Positions 16,413 through 25,284 are shown, counted from the first letter of the stretch. The stretch: 64,000 nucleotides of DNA from Levilactobacillus lanxiensis (GCF_016861655.1 NZ_BOLN01000002.1:310001-374000), one strand, 5' to 3'. Notes: generated from the sequence alone by a model not told the origin. Numbers and translations: made by a program.

Positions 16413-16499
16413 CCTCATTCCTCCATTTCAAGTCATCTTCGTTGGCTCTACTTTAGTGGAAATGCCGGTCGGACGCAATTCATTTGCCGAACCGCGTGG

Positions 16500-16949
16500 C
16501 TAATGACGCGGTAGATCCTGATTTTGCGTTTGAATCAAGGTGATGAGTTGCCACCGCTCCGTGGGCAACGGTGGCCGCGCAGGACTGTCAGCTGGTCGAC
16601 AAACCTTCGTCGGCCAACTGAGTTGATAGTCCAGGGAAAGCTCGCTGAACAGGTTCAGCTGATGGCCCCGATAGCCTTTGACATAACTGTTCACTCGGCC
16701 GTTAAAGTGGATCACATCACCGCGCTCTAGCTGACCTAGCCGCTGAAAGCCCTTGGTCAGGTTGAACCAGAGGTGGTCCGTTAATAATTGCTCGGTGGGA
16801 ATCAGCCGCACCTGCCGCAATAAAATCGTTGGCTCCTCCCCCTTGTACCCCGACTTGATCCCGTACCGTTCAAAAATCCCCTTGAATGGGTGTCGCTCCA
16901 TGTTCCCTAACTCTGCTAACTTCTGGCGCTGACTTGGCCGTGCCTTCAT
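16500..16949 (-). CDS. small protein of unknown function, possibly OB-fold
   Basis: A 149-residue basic, soluble protein. The central part (LLRQVRLIPTEQLLTDHLWF, then QLERGDVIHFNGRVNSYVKG) alternates beta-strand-like segments and resembles a nucleic-acid-binding OB fold, but I would not claim this without a profile search. The C-terminus is Pro/Arg-rich. GGGGC precedes the start. It may share a transcript with the tannase 80 bases downstream. Confidence 0.65.
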   Translation of the reverse strand: MKARPSQRQKLAELGNMERHPFKGIFERYGIKSGYKGEEPTILLRQVRLIPTEQLLTDHLWFNLTKGFQRLGQLERGDVIHFNGRVNSYVKGYRGHQLNLFSELSLDYQLSWPTKVCRPADSPARPPLPTERWQLITLIQTQNQDLPRH

Positions 16950-17127
16950 GGCTGTCGCCCCCTTTTAGGTTAACTCCGTAATTAATCGCCAAATATTTTT
17001 TTGAATTTAAAAATAGTTTGGCCGCCACCTTTACCAACCCAGTGCCGTTCACTAACCGTCGAAGCTGGCATCCCGCAACGGTCGCCCCTGCTCGCAACCT
17101 ATTTGTGAAAATCACGAGCCACATTCG

Positions 17128-17156
17128 TTGTTGTAAACGCTGTCATCAGGTAGAAT
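17128..17156 (+). promoter_or_regulatory. APC permease promoter with cre site in the spacer
   Basis: TTGTTG (17128-17133) and TAGAAT (17151-17156) are 17 bases apart. TGTAAACGCTGTCA (17132-17145) matches the CcpA cre consensus TGWAANCGNTNWCA at every position and sits between the two boxes, which implies carbon catabolite repression. Confidence 0.75.
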
Positions 17157-17226
17157 GACTAGAGGAATTTCACAAGTACATACGACCCGAAACCATTATT
17201 TAGTTCAATGAAAGCGAGCGATAACT

Positions 17227-18651
17227 ATGCAGAATTTGTCCCGTCACATTTCGTTTCCCCGCCTCCTGATTTTGGGTGCGTCCAGCGTCATCGGCAGTAG
17301 CTGGATCTATACCAATGGTATTTTCTTCGACAAGTACGGCGCTGGGGGCGAAATCTTTGGCTTCATGCTGGCAACGTTCATCACCGTGCTGGCCTCCCTG
17401 TCCTTTGCGGAGCTCTCCTCCATCTTTCCGCGGAGTGGCGGGCCCGTGGTGTACAGTTACTTGGCCTTTGGCAAACGTTGGGGGTTCGCGACCGGTTGGG
17501 CGATCCTGGGGGCCTATTTGAGCGCGCTATCCTTCTACGTGACGGCGTCGAGCATGTTGCTGGCGACGCTGGTCCCCAAGATTTCGACGGGACCAGGCTA
17601 TACGATTGCTGGGGCGCACGTCTCCCTGATGGAACTGGCGATTGGGGTGGCGTTCACCCTCTTCATTTTCGCGTTAAATATCCGCGGCACCAAGCTGACG
17701 GCGGGTGTTCAGGCGGTCCTATTTATCGGCCTGGTCATCCTGGGTGGCGCGCTGGTCGTCACCGGCTTTACGCAAGGGAGTCCGAAAAACTTCTGGCCGG
17801 CCTTCGCCACCGGGAATGATCCCTTAGCCAATGTGGTACGGTTCGTCCTGCCCGCCATGACCTTTCTGACGGGGTGGGAGGTCGTGACCATTCTGGCCGA
17901 GGAAGCGGCGATGCCCCCACGGAAAATTGGGAAAGCTGTGGTCGGCGCCATTCTGCTGGCGGCCAGCTACTATATTATCGTGCTACTGGCCAGCGCGTGG
18001 GTCTACCCGTGGCAGAAGACAGCGACCTTCAGCATGGGCTCCATCACGGCATTTACCGAGGCCGGCTTCCCGCTGTTAGGAACGGCGGCCTATCTGATTG
18101 CCTTTCTGGGCCTGCTGACCAGCTTTATCGGCCTGTTCACGGCGGCGCCCCGACTGATTTTATCGCTGGCGCGAGCGGGCCTGTTGCCACCCAAGTTTGC
18201 CGAAATTAATGAAAAACACAATACGCCGGTCAACGCGACGGTGTTGGTCCTGGTCTTTGCGGTCGGCTTCGGCTGGTTGGGCAAGGGCGCGATGACCTAC
18301 TTCCTAGACCTCGGTGGCTTCTTCGTGGCCATGGCCTGGGCAATCACGGCGGTCGCCCTCTGGCGAATTCGCCGGACTTACCCGACGCTCAATGGTGGTT
18401 TCCGCCTGAAACGCCTGTGGCCCAGCCTGCTGGGTGGCCTGTTGGCGGTCACGATTGCGGTCGCAACGCTCTATCCCAAGTCTCCGGTCGCGCTGGCCTG
18501 GCCGACGGAATATATCATGCTGGCGGTCTGGATTGGCCTGGGCCTGCTGTTCTACGCGCTTGGCCGTAAGGAACACCAGCCCAAGGATCAGGCGCTCCAC
18601 CACCTGTTGGGCGAAAAGGAATTTCAACGCTTAAAGGATTTGGAAAAATAG
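17227..18651 (+). CDS. APC family amino acid permease
   Basis: A 474-residue permease with about 12 membrane helices. The first helix region LILGASSVIGSSWIYTNGIF and the following FAELSSIFPRSGGPVVYSYL are typical of the amino acid-polyamine-organocation superfamily (a Pro-Arg-Ser-Gly-Gly sequence after helix 2). The C-terminal tail is short and charged. Codons are strongly GC-ending compared with neighbours. The substrate is unknown. The cre site in its promoter suggests use when good sugars are absent. Confidence 0.85.
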   Translation: MQNLSRHISFPRLLILGASSVIGSSWIYTNGIFFDKYGAGGEIFGFMLATFITVLASLSFAELSSIFPRSGGPVVYSYLAFGKRWGFATGWAILGAYLSALSFYVTASSMLLATLVPKISTGPGYTIAGAHVSLMELAIGVAFTLFIFALNIRGTKLTAGVQAVLFIGLVILGGALVVTGFTQGSPKNFWPAFATGNDPLANVVRFVLPAMTFLTGWEVVTILAEEAAMPPRKIGKAVVGAILLAASYYIIVLLASAWVYPWQKTATFSMGSITAFTEAGFPLLGTAAYLIAFLGLLTSFIGLFTAAPRLILSLARAGLLPPKFAEINEKHNTPVNATVLVLVFAVGFGWLGKGAMTYFLDLGGFFVAMAWAITAVALWRIRRTYPTLNGGFRLKRLWPSLLGGLLAVTIAVATLYPKSPVALAWPTEYIMLAVWIGLGLLFYALGRKEHQPKDQALHHLLGEKEFQRLKDLEK

Positions 18652-18656
18652 CCAAA

Positions 18657-18691
18657 AAGACGGCCACCTCACCATGGGGTGGCCGTCTTCA
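18657..18691. terminator. bidirectional terminator
   Basis: AAGACGGCCACC pairs with GGTGGCCGTCTT. T-runs follow best on the minus strand. It separates the convergent permease and hydroxyacyl-CoA dehydrogenase genes. Confidence 0.8.
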
Positions 18692-18699
18692 CGTTCAAT

Positions 18700-19644
18700 T
18701 TACTTGTCTTCATCCTGTTTCAATAGTTTTAGCAAATCGCGGTCCCGCTGCGCCACAATTTCAGCGCCGGCATCCCCGTCCCAGTCAAAGAACCCGTGAC
18801 CGGTCTTGAGACCGAGGTCGTGGTCGGCCACCTTTTTCGCCAATGCGGGGTCCTCGCCCTGCGTTGCGCCGAGGTCGGCGTAGAGATACTTGCTGATGTT
18901 GTCGAAGATATCGAGGCCACCCAAGTCGGCGCTGGCAACGGGCCCGACCAGGCTCCAGCGACGGCCCAGACTGTATTTGATAATGTCATCGACGGCCGCG
19001 GGTGAGGCGATGCCGGCGTCGATGATGTGCAGGGCTTCCCGCATGACGGCCAACTGGATGCGGTTGCCGACGAAGCCTAGTGATTCGCGCTTCAGGCTAA
19101 CGGCGTGCTTGCCAATGCGGTTCATCAGCGCCGTCGTCAGGTCGACCGTGGCTTGGTCGGTCTGCTTGCCGGGAACGACTTCGACCAGCGGCATAAGTTG
19201 TGCCGGATTCCAGAAATGGGCCACGACAAAACGGTTCGGGTGCTGCAACACCGACTGAATGGCGGTCGGACTGAGACCAGACGTGTTGGTCGCCAGAATG
19301 GTCCCCGCGCTGACCAGGGACTCGACGCGTTGCCAGACTTGCTTCTTGACGTCGAGGTCTTCGATGATGGATTCAATCACGAAATCGGTGCCGGCCAACG
19401 CAGCAGTGTAGTCGGTCGTGGGCGTGATGCGGTCCAGGATGGTCGCGTCGTCTTCGTGTAGCAGGCCGGCCTCACGGAAGGTGGCGAGGTCATGTTTAAT
19501 GGCAGTCAATCCTTGGTCAAGCACAGTATCGCTGGTGTCCAGTAAGTGAACCGGATACCCCTTCATGGCAAATTGTAGCGCCGTAGCGTGCCCCATGGTC
19601 CCTGCGCCAAGGTTGGTAATGGTCTTGATATCTTCTAGGTTCAT
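18700..19644 (-). CDS. 3-hydroxyacyl-CoA dehydrogenase family protein
   Basis: A 314-residue NAD-dependent dehydrogenase with Rossmann motif LGAGTMGHATALQFAMKG, the middle motif ATNTSGLSPT, and the C-terminal helical domain starting at VVAHFWNPAQLMPLVEVVPG and LGFVGNRIQ. It acts on the 3-hydroxyl of an acyl-CoA or a related hydroxy acid (lambda-crystallin/gulonate dehydrogenase members share this fold). Lactobacilli lack full beta-oxidation, so a non-CoA substrate is quite possible. GGAGG precedes the ATG at 19644; 19659 would place the start on the ribosome binding site. Confidence 0.85.
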   Translation of the reverse strand: MNLEDIKTITNLGAGTMGHATALQFAMKGYPVHLLDTSDTVLDQGLTAIKHDLATFREAGLLHEDDATILDRITPTTDYTAALAGTDFVIESIIEDLDVKKQVWQRVESLVSAGTILATNTSGLSPTAIQSVLQHPNRFVVAHFWNPAQLMPLVEVVPGKQTDQATVDLTTALMNRIGKHAVSLKRESLGFVGNRIQLAVMREALHIIDAGIASPAAVDDIIKYSLGRRWSLVGPVASADLGGLDIFDNISKYLYADLGATQGEDPALAKKVADHDLGLKTGHGFFDWDGDAGAEIVAQRDRDLLKLLKQDEDK

Positions 19645-19723
19645 TTGAAACGCCTCCAAATAAGTTGTTAGTTGGTTTGCGTTCTCTTTCTGCTCTCTGG
19701 GTTTAGTTTAGCATGGATTTAGG

Positions 19724-21121
19724 CTAGTTATCGTCAATTGCATCAAAAATAACGGAATGAACTAACGCAGCGGTACTCTCAATTCTCCGCTTCATCGTCG
19801 ATTCATTGTAATCGGTGTTTAAATATGGTTTCACTTTGTTTGCTAATTCAAGCTTGTCGTCTAACGAGAGTGCAACCGTTCTTTTCTTAGGATTATCGAG
19901 GAAAAACTTGAAGACAATCCGGAAAGGCTGATGTTGCAATAGCAGCCCAATCAACGATAATTTTCCTTCATTCGTATCCAGTTCCCGTAATAGCTTCCGT
20001 CCGTTATGGTTAATGACATAAGTGTTTTTCACTTTTGTACACAGTCCCAAATACCAAACTAAATTACCGTAATAGTCCCCCTGGCGCTCTGCGTAGCCAA
20101 AGACACTGGCAATATCTTGTTTGTGTAAGCCCTGACTCGCAATATCATCATCGTGATAAGCATCATTTAGTAGACTGAGCGTCTTGACCAACTTAATGTA
20201 CGAATTGGCTTGTGGGAAAACAATTTCAACAGGTTCGGTAACAACTTTGCTGGACTTATAAATATCAACAACTTTTTTCTCAGTAATTGGTGAATTATCT
20301 AAGAATCTAAATGACCTCTGCCTAACCATCTGAATGGTCGAGTAGTTATGGGGATCGGTAAACTCGTACTCATTAAAGTAGTAATTTCCACCAAGTAAGG
20401 ATAAGAACGCTGGACGTACAGGCTTTGTGACTCCCCGATGATGAATCACATAATAAGGATAGTAGAGCTGACGAACTAAGAAATCAGCTTCTGGAACAGC
20501 TTTGGCTTCAATAATAACAATTGACTGATTGTTCTCAAAGGTTGCGTCAATCTCAATTTGCGCACCGTTCACAGTTAACTTCTGTGGCCGATCAACTCCA
20601 ATGTTAAACTCCATTGGGCCAGACCCCATCCGTCCATGCAGTACGGGCAGAAACTGACTACCACCATCATCCAATGCCTTGTTTAACATCCCACTGGAAA
20701 AGGCCGCGTCAATATAGGTATTCTCTGATGGGATGGTATCCGGCGAAATAGTCTGAATATCCGGAAAGCGAATCAACTCTGGCTGTTTAGTCTCATCAAT
20801 CGCCAAATTTGCATAAGCATTGAATCTTCCCAAGCGATACGTATAGATCTTATCAACATACCCCAATGGCATGATGTTGATGTAATTTTTAATATCCTGT
20901 ACACCCGCTTTAAACGGCGTTGGCAAGCTATACGAACGGTCGAACTTTGCTAAATTACGGACATCTGGACCATTTAGCTGGTTACTAAAATCCTTTAGTT
21001 CTGAGGCAGTGATATCAAAATACCCTTTTTCACCAATAGACTCTGTAATCTCATCGCCAACTGTGTCGAATATTCTTTGCCACACATCATTTTTATTTGC
21101 TTTATTGGTTCCACGTGCCAT
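19724..21121 (-). CDS. type II restriction endonuclease-like protein R1 (PD-(D/E)XK)
   Basis: A 465-residue protein. The core reads QIEIDATFENNQSIVIIEAK (Asp192, Glu205, Lys207), a PD-(D/E)XK nuclease site, followed by DFLVRQLYYPY whose Gln may be the extra motif of Mrr-like and related enzymes. The C-terminal third (ERQGDYYGNLVWYLGL, then YVINHNGRKLLREL) looks like a winged-helix domain. The protein R2 at 22390-23673 is homologous along its length. It is not recognisably DpnII, MboI or Sau3AI. The ATG at 21121 with GGGGAG is preferred to 21142. It diverges from methyltransferase M2 and lies in an AT-rich island. Confidence 0.75.
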   Translation of the reverse strand: MARGTNKANKNDVWQRIFDTVGDEITESIGEKGYFDITASELKDFSNQLNGPDVRNLAKFDRSYSLPTPFKAGVQDIKNYINIMPLGYVDKIYTYRLGRFNAYANLAIDETKQPELIRFPDIQTISPDTIPSENTYIDAAFSSGMLNKALDDGGSQFLPVLHGRMGSGPMEFNIGVDRPQKLTVNGAQIEIDATFENNQSIVIIEAKAVPEADFLVRQLYYPYYVIHHRGVTKPVRPAFLSLLGGNYYFNEYEFTDPHNYSTIQMVRQRSFRFLDNSPITEKKVVDIYKSSKVVTEPVEIVFPQANSYIKLVKTLSLLNDAYHDDDIASQGLHKQDIASVFGYAERQGDYYGNLVWYLGLCTKVKNTYVINHNGRKLLRELDTNEGKLSLIGLLLQHQPFRIVFKFFLDNPKKRTVALSLDDKLELANKVKPYLNTDYNESTMKRRIESTAALVHSVIFDAIDDN

Positions 21122-21403
21122 TATTATTAACTCCCCGACCATCTGTGCCTTAGTTCCATCAATTACAATCCATTATACATGAATCCCAAATTCGCCTCCC
21201 AAATTCCACTTGTCACCAGCTCAAAAATTAGATGAAGGTAGCTGTTTTTTGAGTACCACTAATTATCCAGTCGAGTCCTCTATACAGTAGAGCTTCCTGA
21301 TTAAAGTGTTCCATATAAGTTCAAACGTACGTTCTCGAGACAACTTACACCCACTGTCATATACTTAGGCAATTCAATCTGAATTCATACTAAGAGGTGG
21401 CCT

Positions 21404-22177
21404 ATGAGACAACCATTCTATCAAAACAATCTAATTCGCTTATATCAAGGTGATTCGCTTCAACTCATGCAAAAAATGGCAGACAATAGCATTGATGTCA
21501 TTGTCGCTGATCCACCATACTTTCTTTCCAATGGTGGATTCTCAAATCGCGGAGGAAAGAAAGTTAGCGTAGATAAAGGCGCTTGGGATCAGGTTAATGA
21601 TAAATATGAAACCTCTGAAATTTTTAACGATTTGTTCTTGAAAGAATCTAGGCGTATTCTAAAACCTCATGGTACCATCTGGGTATTTGGTAGTTTGCAC
21701 AATATCTATGAGGTTGGCTATCTGATGAAGCAACACGATTATCGCATTCTCAACAATATTACTTGGCAAAAATTAAATCCGCCACCCAACCTTAGCTGTC
21801 GAATGTTTACCCATTCTACTGAGACAATCATTTGGGCCAGAAAATTTGCCAAACAAAAGCACTACTACAATTATGACCTAATGCGTGAGTACAATCACGG
21901 CAAACAGATGAAAGATGTATGGTCAACCCCCGTTATTAAACAATCAGAGCGTAAATTTGGACGCCATCCAACACAAAAACCGCTTGCAATTATCACAAGA
22001 ATAATTGAAGCCTCAACCACTGAAGAAATGCTAGTGCTTGATCCATTTATCGGTAGCGGAACCACAGCTGTTGCCTGCCAATTACTTAATCGACACTGTA
22101 TCGGAATTGATTTATCACCAGAATACCTAGAGATCGCTAAGCGACGTATCCATAATGAAGAAGAAACACTGTTTTAG
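21404..22177 (+). CDS. DpnA-type DNA adenine methyltransferase (M2)
   Basis: A 257-residue beta-class amino-methyltransferase. Catalytic motif DPPYFLSNGG lies at residues 36-45 and the AdoMet motif LDPFIGSGTTAVACQL near residue 213. Stretches such as NNITWQKLNPPPNLSCRMFT and HSTETIIWARKF and KQMKDVW are strongly like DpnA (M2.DpnII), which methylates GATC and can act on single-stranded DNA; HinfI-type enzymes are cousins, so GATC is likely but unproven. AGAGGTGG precedes the ATG. It is transcribed away from R1 and towards R2. Confidence 0.88.
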   Translation: MRQPFYQNNLIRLYQGDSLQLMQKMADNSIDVIVADPPYFLSNGGFSNRGGKKVSVDKGAWDQVNDKYETSEIFNDLFLKESRRILKPHGTIWVFGSLHNIYEVGYLMKQHDYRILNNITWQKLNPPPNLSCRMFTHSTETIIWARKFAKQKHYYNYDLMREYNHGKQMKDVWSTPVIKQSERKFGRHPTQKPLAIITRIIEASTTEEMLVLDPFIGSGTTAVACQLLNRHCIGIDLSPEYLEIAKRRIHNEEETLF

Positions 22178-22315
22178 TGAATGACAGATTTTAGAATTAA
22201 TTAAGATATTGTTCAAGTACTAAGAAAGATGTGAGTAAAACCTATCTTCTAAAATAGTGTATGTTTAATTGGAGAACCATTTCACAGGAAAATGATACTC
22301 ATGTTTTTTTTTGAT

Positions 22316-22349
22316 ACAGTAAAGGCCCGGCATGCCGGGCCTTTACTGT
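22316..22349. repeat. perfect 34-base palindrome between convergent genes
   Basis: The 17-base arm ACAGTAAAGGCCCGGCA is followed directly by its exact reverse complement. It has a T-run on its 5' side on the plus strand and none after it on either strand, so it is not a standard intrinsic terminator. It is far more GC-rich than the island around it and lies between M2 and R2. Confidence 0.8.
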
Positions 22350-22389
22350 CAGTTCAACTTTTAATGGTTCTAGCTTTAGTCGATAAACG

Positions 22390-23673
22390 TTATTCTAACG
22401 TAGCTGTATCTAATATCCAAGTTATCCAATTTTTGGCTGTAAAATTACGTCTATGTAGTGTTGATTTTCCACCAACACCACCATACTTACGTATCACATC
22501 ATCGATAAATTCATTTCTGAATTCCTGGTTAATCAAAAAGTCTTTAAAAATTAGATTAATAGCTTTACTCGACAACATATTTTGAATAATTATCAAATTT
22601 CGATCGTTTGAATTAGGCATTCTCGCAACCTTACGTCCAAGTCTCGTTAATTCAAACACATGATTGACACTATCCTTTTTTGCAAACCCCAAATAACGCA
22701 GTGCATTACCATAGTAGTCACTTTGACGTTCATCAAAACTGTAAATTTCTGCAATTTGATGCTTATTTTTAGGAGTTCGCAAAACATCAAGTAAATCAAG
22801 AACACGTGTAAAAGTATCAGCTTGAGGAAAAGATACTTCCTGAGGAGTCACATCAGCACTTTCCTTGCTGATCCGCTTTATATCATCAAGATTAATGTCC
22901 AGTGTTTTGTCGACAATGAAGTTTACTTGTTTTACTTTTTCAATGCTCGAATAGTTATTCAATTCATTGAACTTGTAAACATGAAACGCATAAATACCAT
23001 CAGAATAAGTAAAGAAAATGGGTATAACACGCTTTCCAGTTGCTAGGTTCTCAAACAATCTGTACGGATAATACAGTTGACGAATAATAAAGTCATTTGG
23101 AATACGATTCTTAGCCTCAATTACAACTAACTCATTAAGTGTCTCAAATCCAGCGTCAATTTCTACTTGGCTATTGTTTACACTAAAATGATATGGTTTC
23201 TGACTGCCCATCATACTAATATCATAGTTAATCTGTCCAGACTTTAAACGTCCCGTTATTGTACTTACTGCAGGAGTACTGACATTACCCAAAACCATAT
23301 CGATCATACCCGTCATCTGCGCTATGTTTAGTGCCACTGCCTCCGAACTTACAGTAAAATCATCGAAGGAACGTACCCAATCAGTCATTTTCACACTAAT
23401 CGGACGGATCTCCTTATAGTTAAGTTCTTGGTAAGCCCTAAACTTGCCAATAACATACTCACCGCGACTATCTGGCAAAATAGAGAGCTTGTGAGATATA
23501 AATTTTTTAGGGCGGGCAGATTTCCAATCAAACTTTGTCATTAGTCTTGGCTCACGAAACTCCTTAATTTGATTGGCACTTATTATAAATTTCCCCTTAC
23601 TCTCAACCTCATTAGTAATGTCATATTTTTCAAATAGCTTATCCCATGCGTTGTCCAGTTTACTTTCAGCCAT
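22390..23673 (-). CDS. type II restriction endonuclease-like protein R2 (PD-(D/E)XK)
   Basis: A 427-residue homologue of R1. The nuclease core QVEIDAGFETLNELVVIEAK (Asp173, Glu186, Lys188) is followed by DFIIRQLYYPY, aligned with R1 without gaps. Shared later motifs are ERQSDYYGNALRYLGF and the ending STLHRR. Identity outside the core appears modest, so this is an old duplication or two acquisitions, not a recent copy. It starts 11 bases after the Dam-type methyltransferase M1 on the same strand, so M1-R2 is a classical restriction-modification pair. Strongly AT-rich. Confidence 0.75.
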   Translation of the reverse strand: MAESKLDNAWDKLFEKYDITNEVESKGKFIISANQIKEFREPRLMTKFDWKSARPKKFISHKLSILPDSRGEYVIGKFRAYQELNYKEIRPISVKMTDWVRSFDDFTVSSEAVALNIAQMTGMIDMVLGNVSTPAVSTITGRLKSGQINYDISMMGSQKPYHFSVNNSQVEIDAGFETLNELVVIEAKNRIPNDFIIRQLYYPYRLFENLATGKRVIPIFFTYSDGIYAFHVYKFNELNNYSSIEKVKQVNFIVDKTLDINLDDIKRISKESADVTPQEVSFPQADTFTRVLDLLDVLRTPKNKHQIAEIYSFDERQSDYYGNALRYLGFAKKDSVNHVFELTRLGRKVARMPNSNDRNLIIIQNMLSSKAINLIFKDFLINQEFRNEFIDDVIRKYGGVGGKSTLHRRNFTAKNWITWILDTATLE

Positions 23674-23684
23674 AATTCATTACC

Positions 23685-24554
23685 TTACTTATTAGACTTA
23701 TAATCGTAATTCATAATCAACACTTCATCAACTTTACCTCTGCCAGCCGCATTAGAGTTAATTGAACGGGTAGCCTTAACAATCTGAGTAGTGTCTTTAT
23801 ATGCCGAGTACAGTTCTTCAATTAACGGGACCCTCGAATTAGACATCATAGCTCTAACACCCTTATTAGTTAGAACATCAAAAGACTCTTTCAACCTAAG
23901 CTGTTCATCTTCACCAAATCCATTTAACGTATATCCAACAAAACTTTGTTTGTCATCAGAGACCGGTGCATATGGTGGATCCAAATACACAAAATCGCCC
24001 TTCTTTGCCAAACTAATTGCCTTCGAATAATCACCTGTAAGTATTTTTACATCATTAATATTCAAGTAGTGTGAAACTGCACGTAAAACCTCCTCATTTA
24101 CAATAGATGGATTCTTATACCTACCATATGGCACGTTAATTTGATTTTGTGAATTCACTCTAAATAAGCCATTAAATCCGGTCTTATTCAAGAAAATAAA
24201 TCTAGCAGCCTTTTCAACATCACTCTTTTGGGAAAGCGTGTTATCTCTATCCCAAGAACGCATCTGATAGTAATACTCACTACTATTATTGGCTTCGTGT
24301 TCCTTAAGTAATTCAATTAATTCATCAACATTATCCTTCACAGCTATGTATGCCGTTATCAATTGCCCGTTAAAGTCATTAACGGTTACCTTAGAATACT
24401 GCATACTCAAAAATACTGCCCCACCGCCAACAAAGGGTTCATAAAATCTCTTTATACCGCTCGGCAAATACTTTTTTATCTCTGGCAGTAACTGCCTTTT
24501 TCCACCCGCCCATTTAACAAATGGCTTAACCAGTGGATTCTTTCTTGTCGTCAT
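23685..24554 (-). CDS. Dam/DpnM-type DNA adenine methyltransferase (M1)
   Basis: A 289-residue alpha-class adenine methyltransferase. N-terminal AdoMet site FVKWAGGKRQLLPEI, FYEPFVGGGAVF, a mid-region FNGLFRVNSQNQINVPYGRY and catalytic DFVYLDPPYAPVS are those of DpnM and Dam, whose target is GATC. The ATG at 24554 follows AGAGG. First gene of an M1-R2 operon. The partner nuclease is unlike the usual DpnII/MboI partner. Confidence 0.9.
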   Translation of the reverse strand: MTTRKNPLVKPFVKWAGGKRQLLPEIKKYLPSGIKRFYEPFVGGGAVFLSMQYSKVTVNDFNGQLITAYIAVKDNVDELIELLKEHEANNSSEYYYQMRSWDRDNTLSQKSDVEKAARFIFLNKTGFNGLFRVNSQNQINVPYGRYKNPSIVNEEVLRAVSHYLNINDVKILTGDYSKAISLAKKGDFVYLDPPYAPVSDDKQSFVGYTLNGFGEDEQLRLKESFDVLTNKGVRAMMSNSRVPLIEELYSAYKDTTQIVKATRSINSNAAGRGKVDEVLIMNYDYKSNK

Positions 24555-24768
24555 ATTATTAATTCCTCTTTCAAGAATAATGCAAACATCAGTTCTCAAG
24601 GTATCTATCCTGCTATTGTATCGTGATAGTAGTCATCCGTCAATTTCAAACGTTGGCACTAAAAGTTCTCATCCAAATTACCACCCTACTAATCATAAAA
24701 GTAAAATAGTTAGTAAACCTAGATTGCTCCCAAAGTATATCATTTGGCTTCAAGGGGCATTGTTTTGC

Positions 24769-24774
24769 TATAAT
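24769..24774 (+). promoter_or_regulatory. extended -10 promoter for the DUF1801 gene
   Basis: TTTGCTATAAT (extended -10) lies 33 bases upstream of the start codon. A weak TTGGCT lies 19 bases before it. Confidence 0.55.
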
Positions 24775-24806
24775 AAACCCAAAACAACCAGAAAGAAGGC
24801 CCCAAA

Positions 24807-25154
24807 ATGACCCCCATCCCCACCTACCTCGCCGCAGTCGCCACAGAACATCGTCCCCAACTAATCGACCTGTATCACTTCCTGCAAAACCAGCTCCCAG
24901 ACGCCACCGAAAAACTCAGCTACGGCATGCCTGCCTTTTTCGTTGCCGGCAAGCCGGTCATTTACTTTGCTGCTATGAAACACCACCTTGGACTGTACCC
25001 GACGGCCGCACCCATTGCCCATTTTGCCGATGACCTTACTAACTTCAAGGCCTCTAAGGGTGCTATCCAATTACCCTATGATCAACCTTTGCCCACCGGC
25101 CTCATCGCCCAGCTGGTAGCGTTTCGCGTCGCTGAAATTCAAATTGTCGACTGA
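24807..25154 (+). CDS. DUF1801 family protein
   Basis: A 115-residue protein with the DUF1801 (YdhG-like) pattern: EKLSYGMPAFFVAGKPVIYF then AAMKHHLGLYP and SKGAIQLPYDQPLP. The family is cytosolic and of unknown biochemical role. GAAGG precedes the ATG. It marks the right border of the restriction island, where GC content returns to the local average. Confidence 0.85.
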   Translation: MTPIPTYLAAVATEHRPQLIDLYHFLQNQLPDATEKLSYGMPAFFVAGKPVIYFAAMKHHLGLYPTAAPIAHFADDLTNFKASKGAIQLPYDQPLPTGLIAQLVAFRVAEIQIVD

Positions 25155-25183
25155 CTTAATTGTCTGGTCAGCCGGCTTTTTTT
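25147..25183 (+). terminator. probable terminator after the DUF1801 gene
   Basis: CTGAC pairs with GTCAG and the sequence runs into GCCGGCTTTTTTT. The stem is short, so this is a weaker call. Confidence 0.45.
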
Positions 25184-25284
25184 CACGCAATTGGCACCTT
25201 ACTAAAATGTTTACCCCAAAGTCTAAAAAAATTCACGATTAGCGACCATACTGAGCGCAACTTAAATTTGGAAGGATGATTCTG

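Noticed and set aside
19724-23673. Assignment of R1 or R2 as DpnII, MboI or Sau3AI
   Set aside because: Lengths and motifs do not fit; only the methyltransferases resemble the DpnII cassette.
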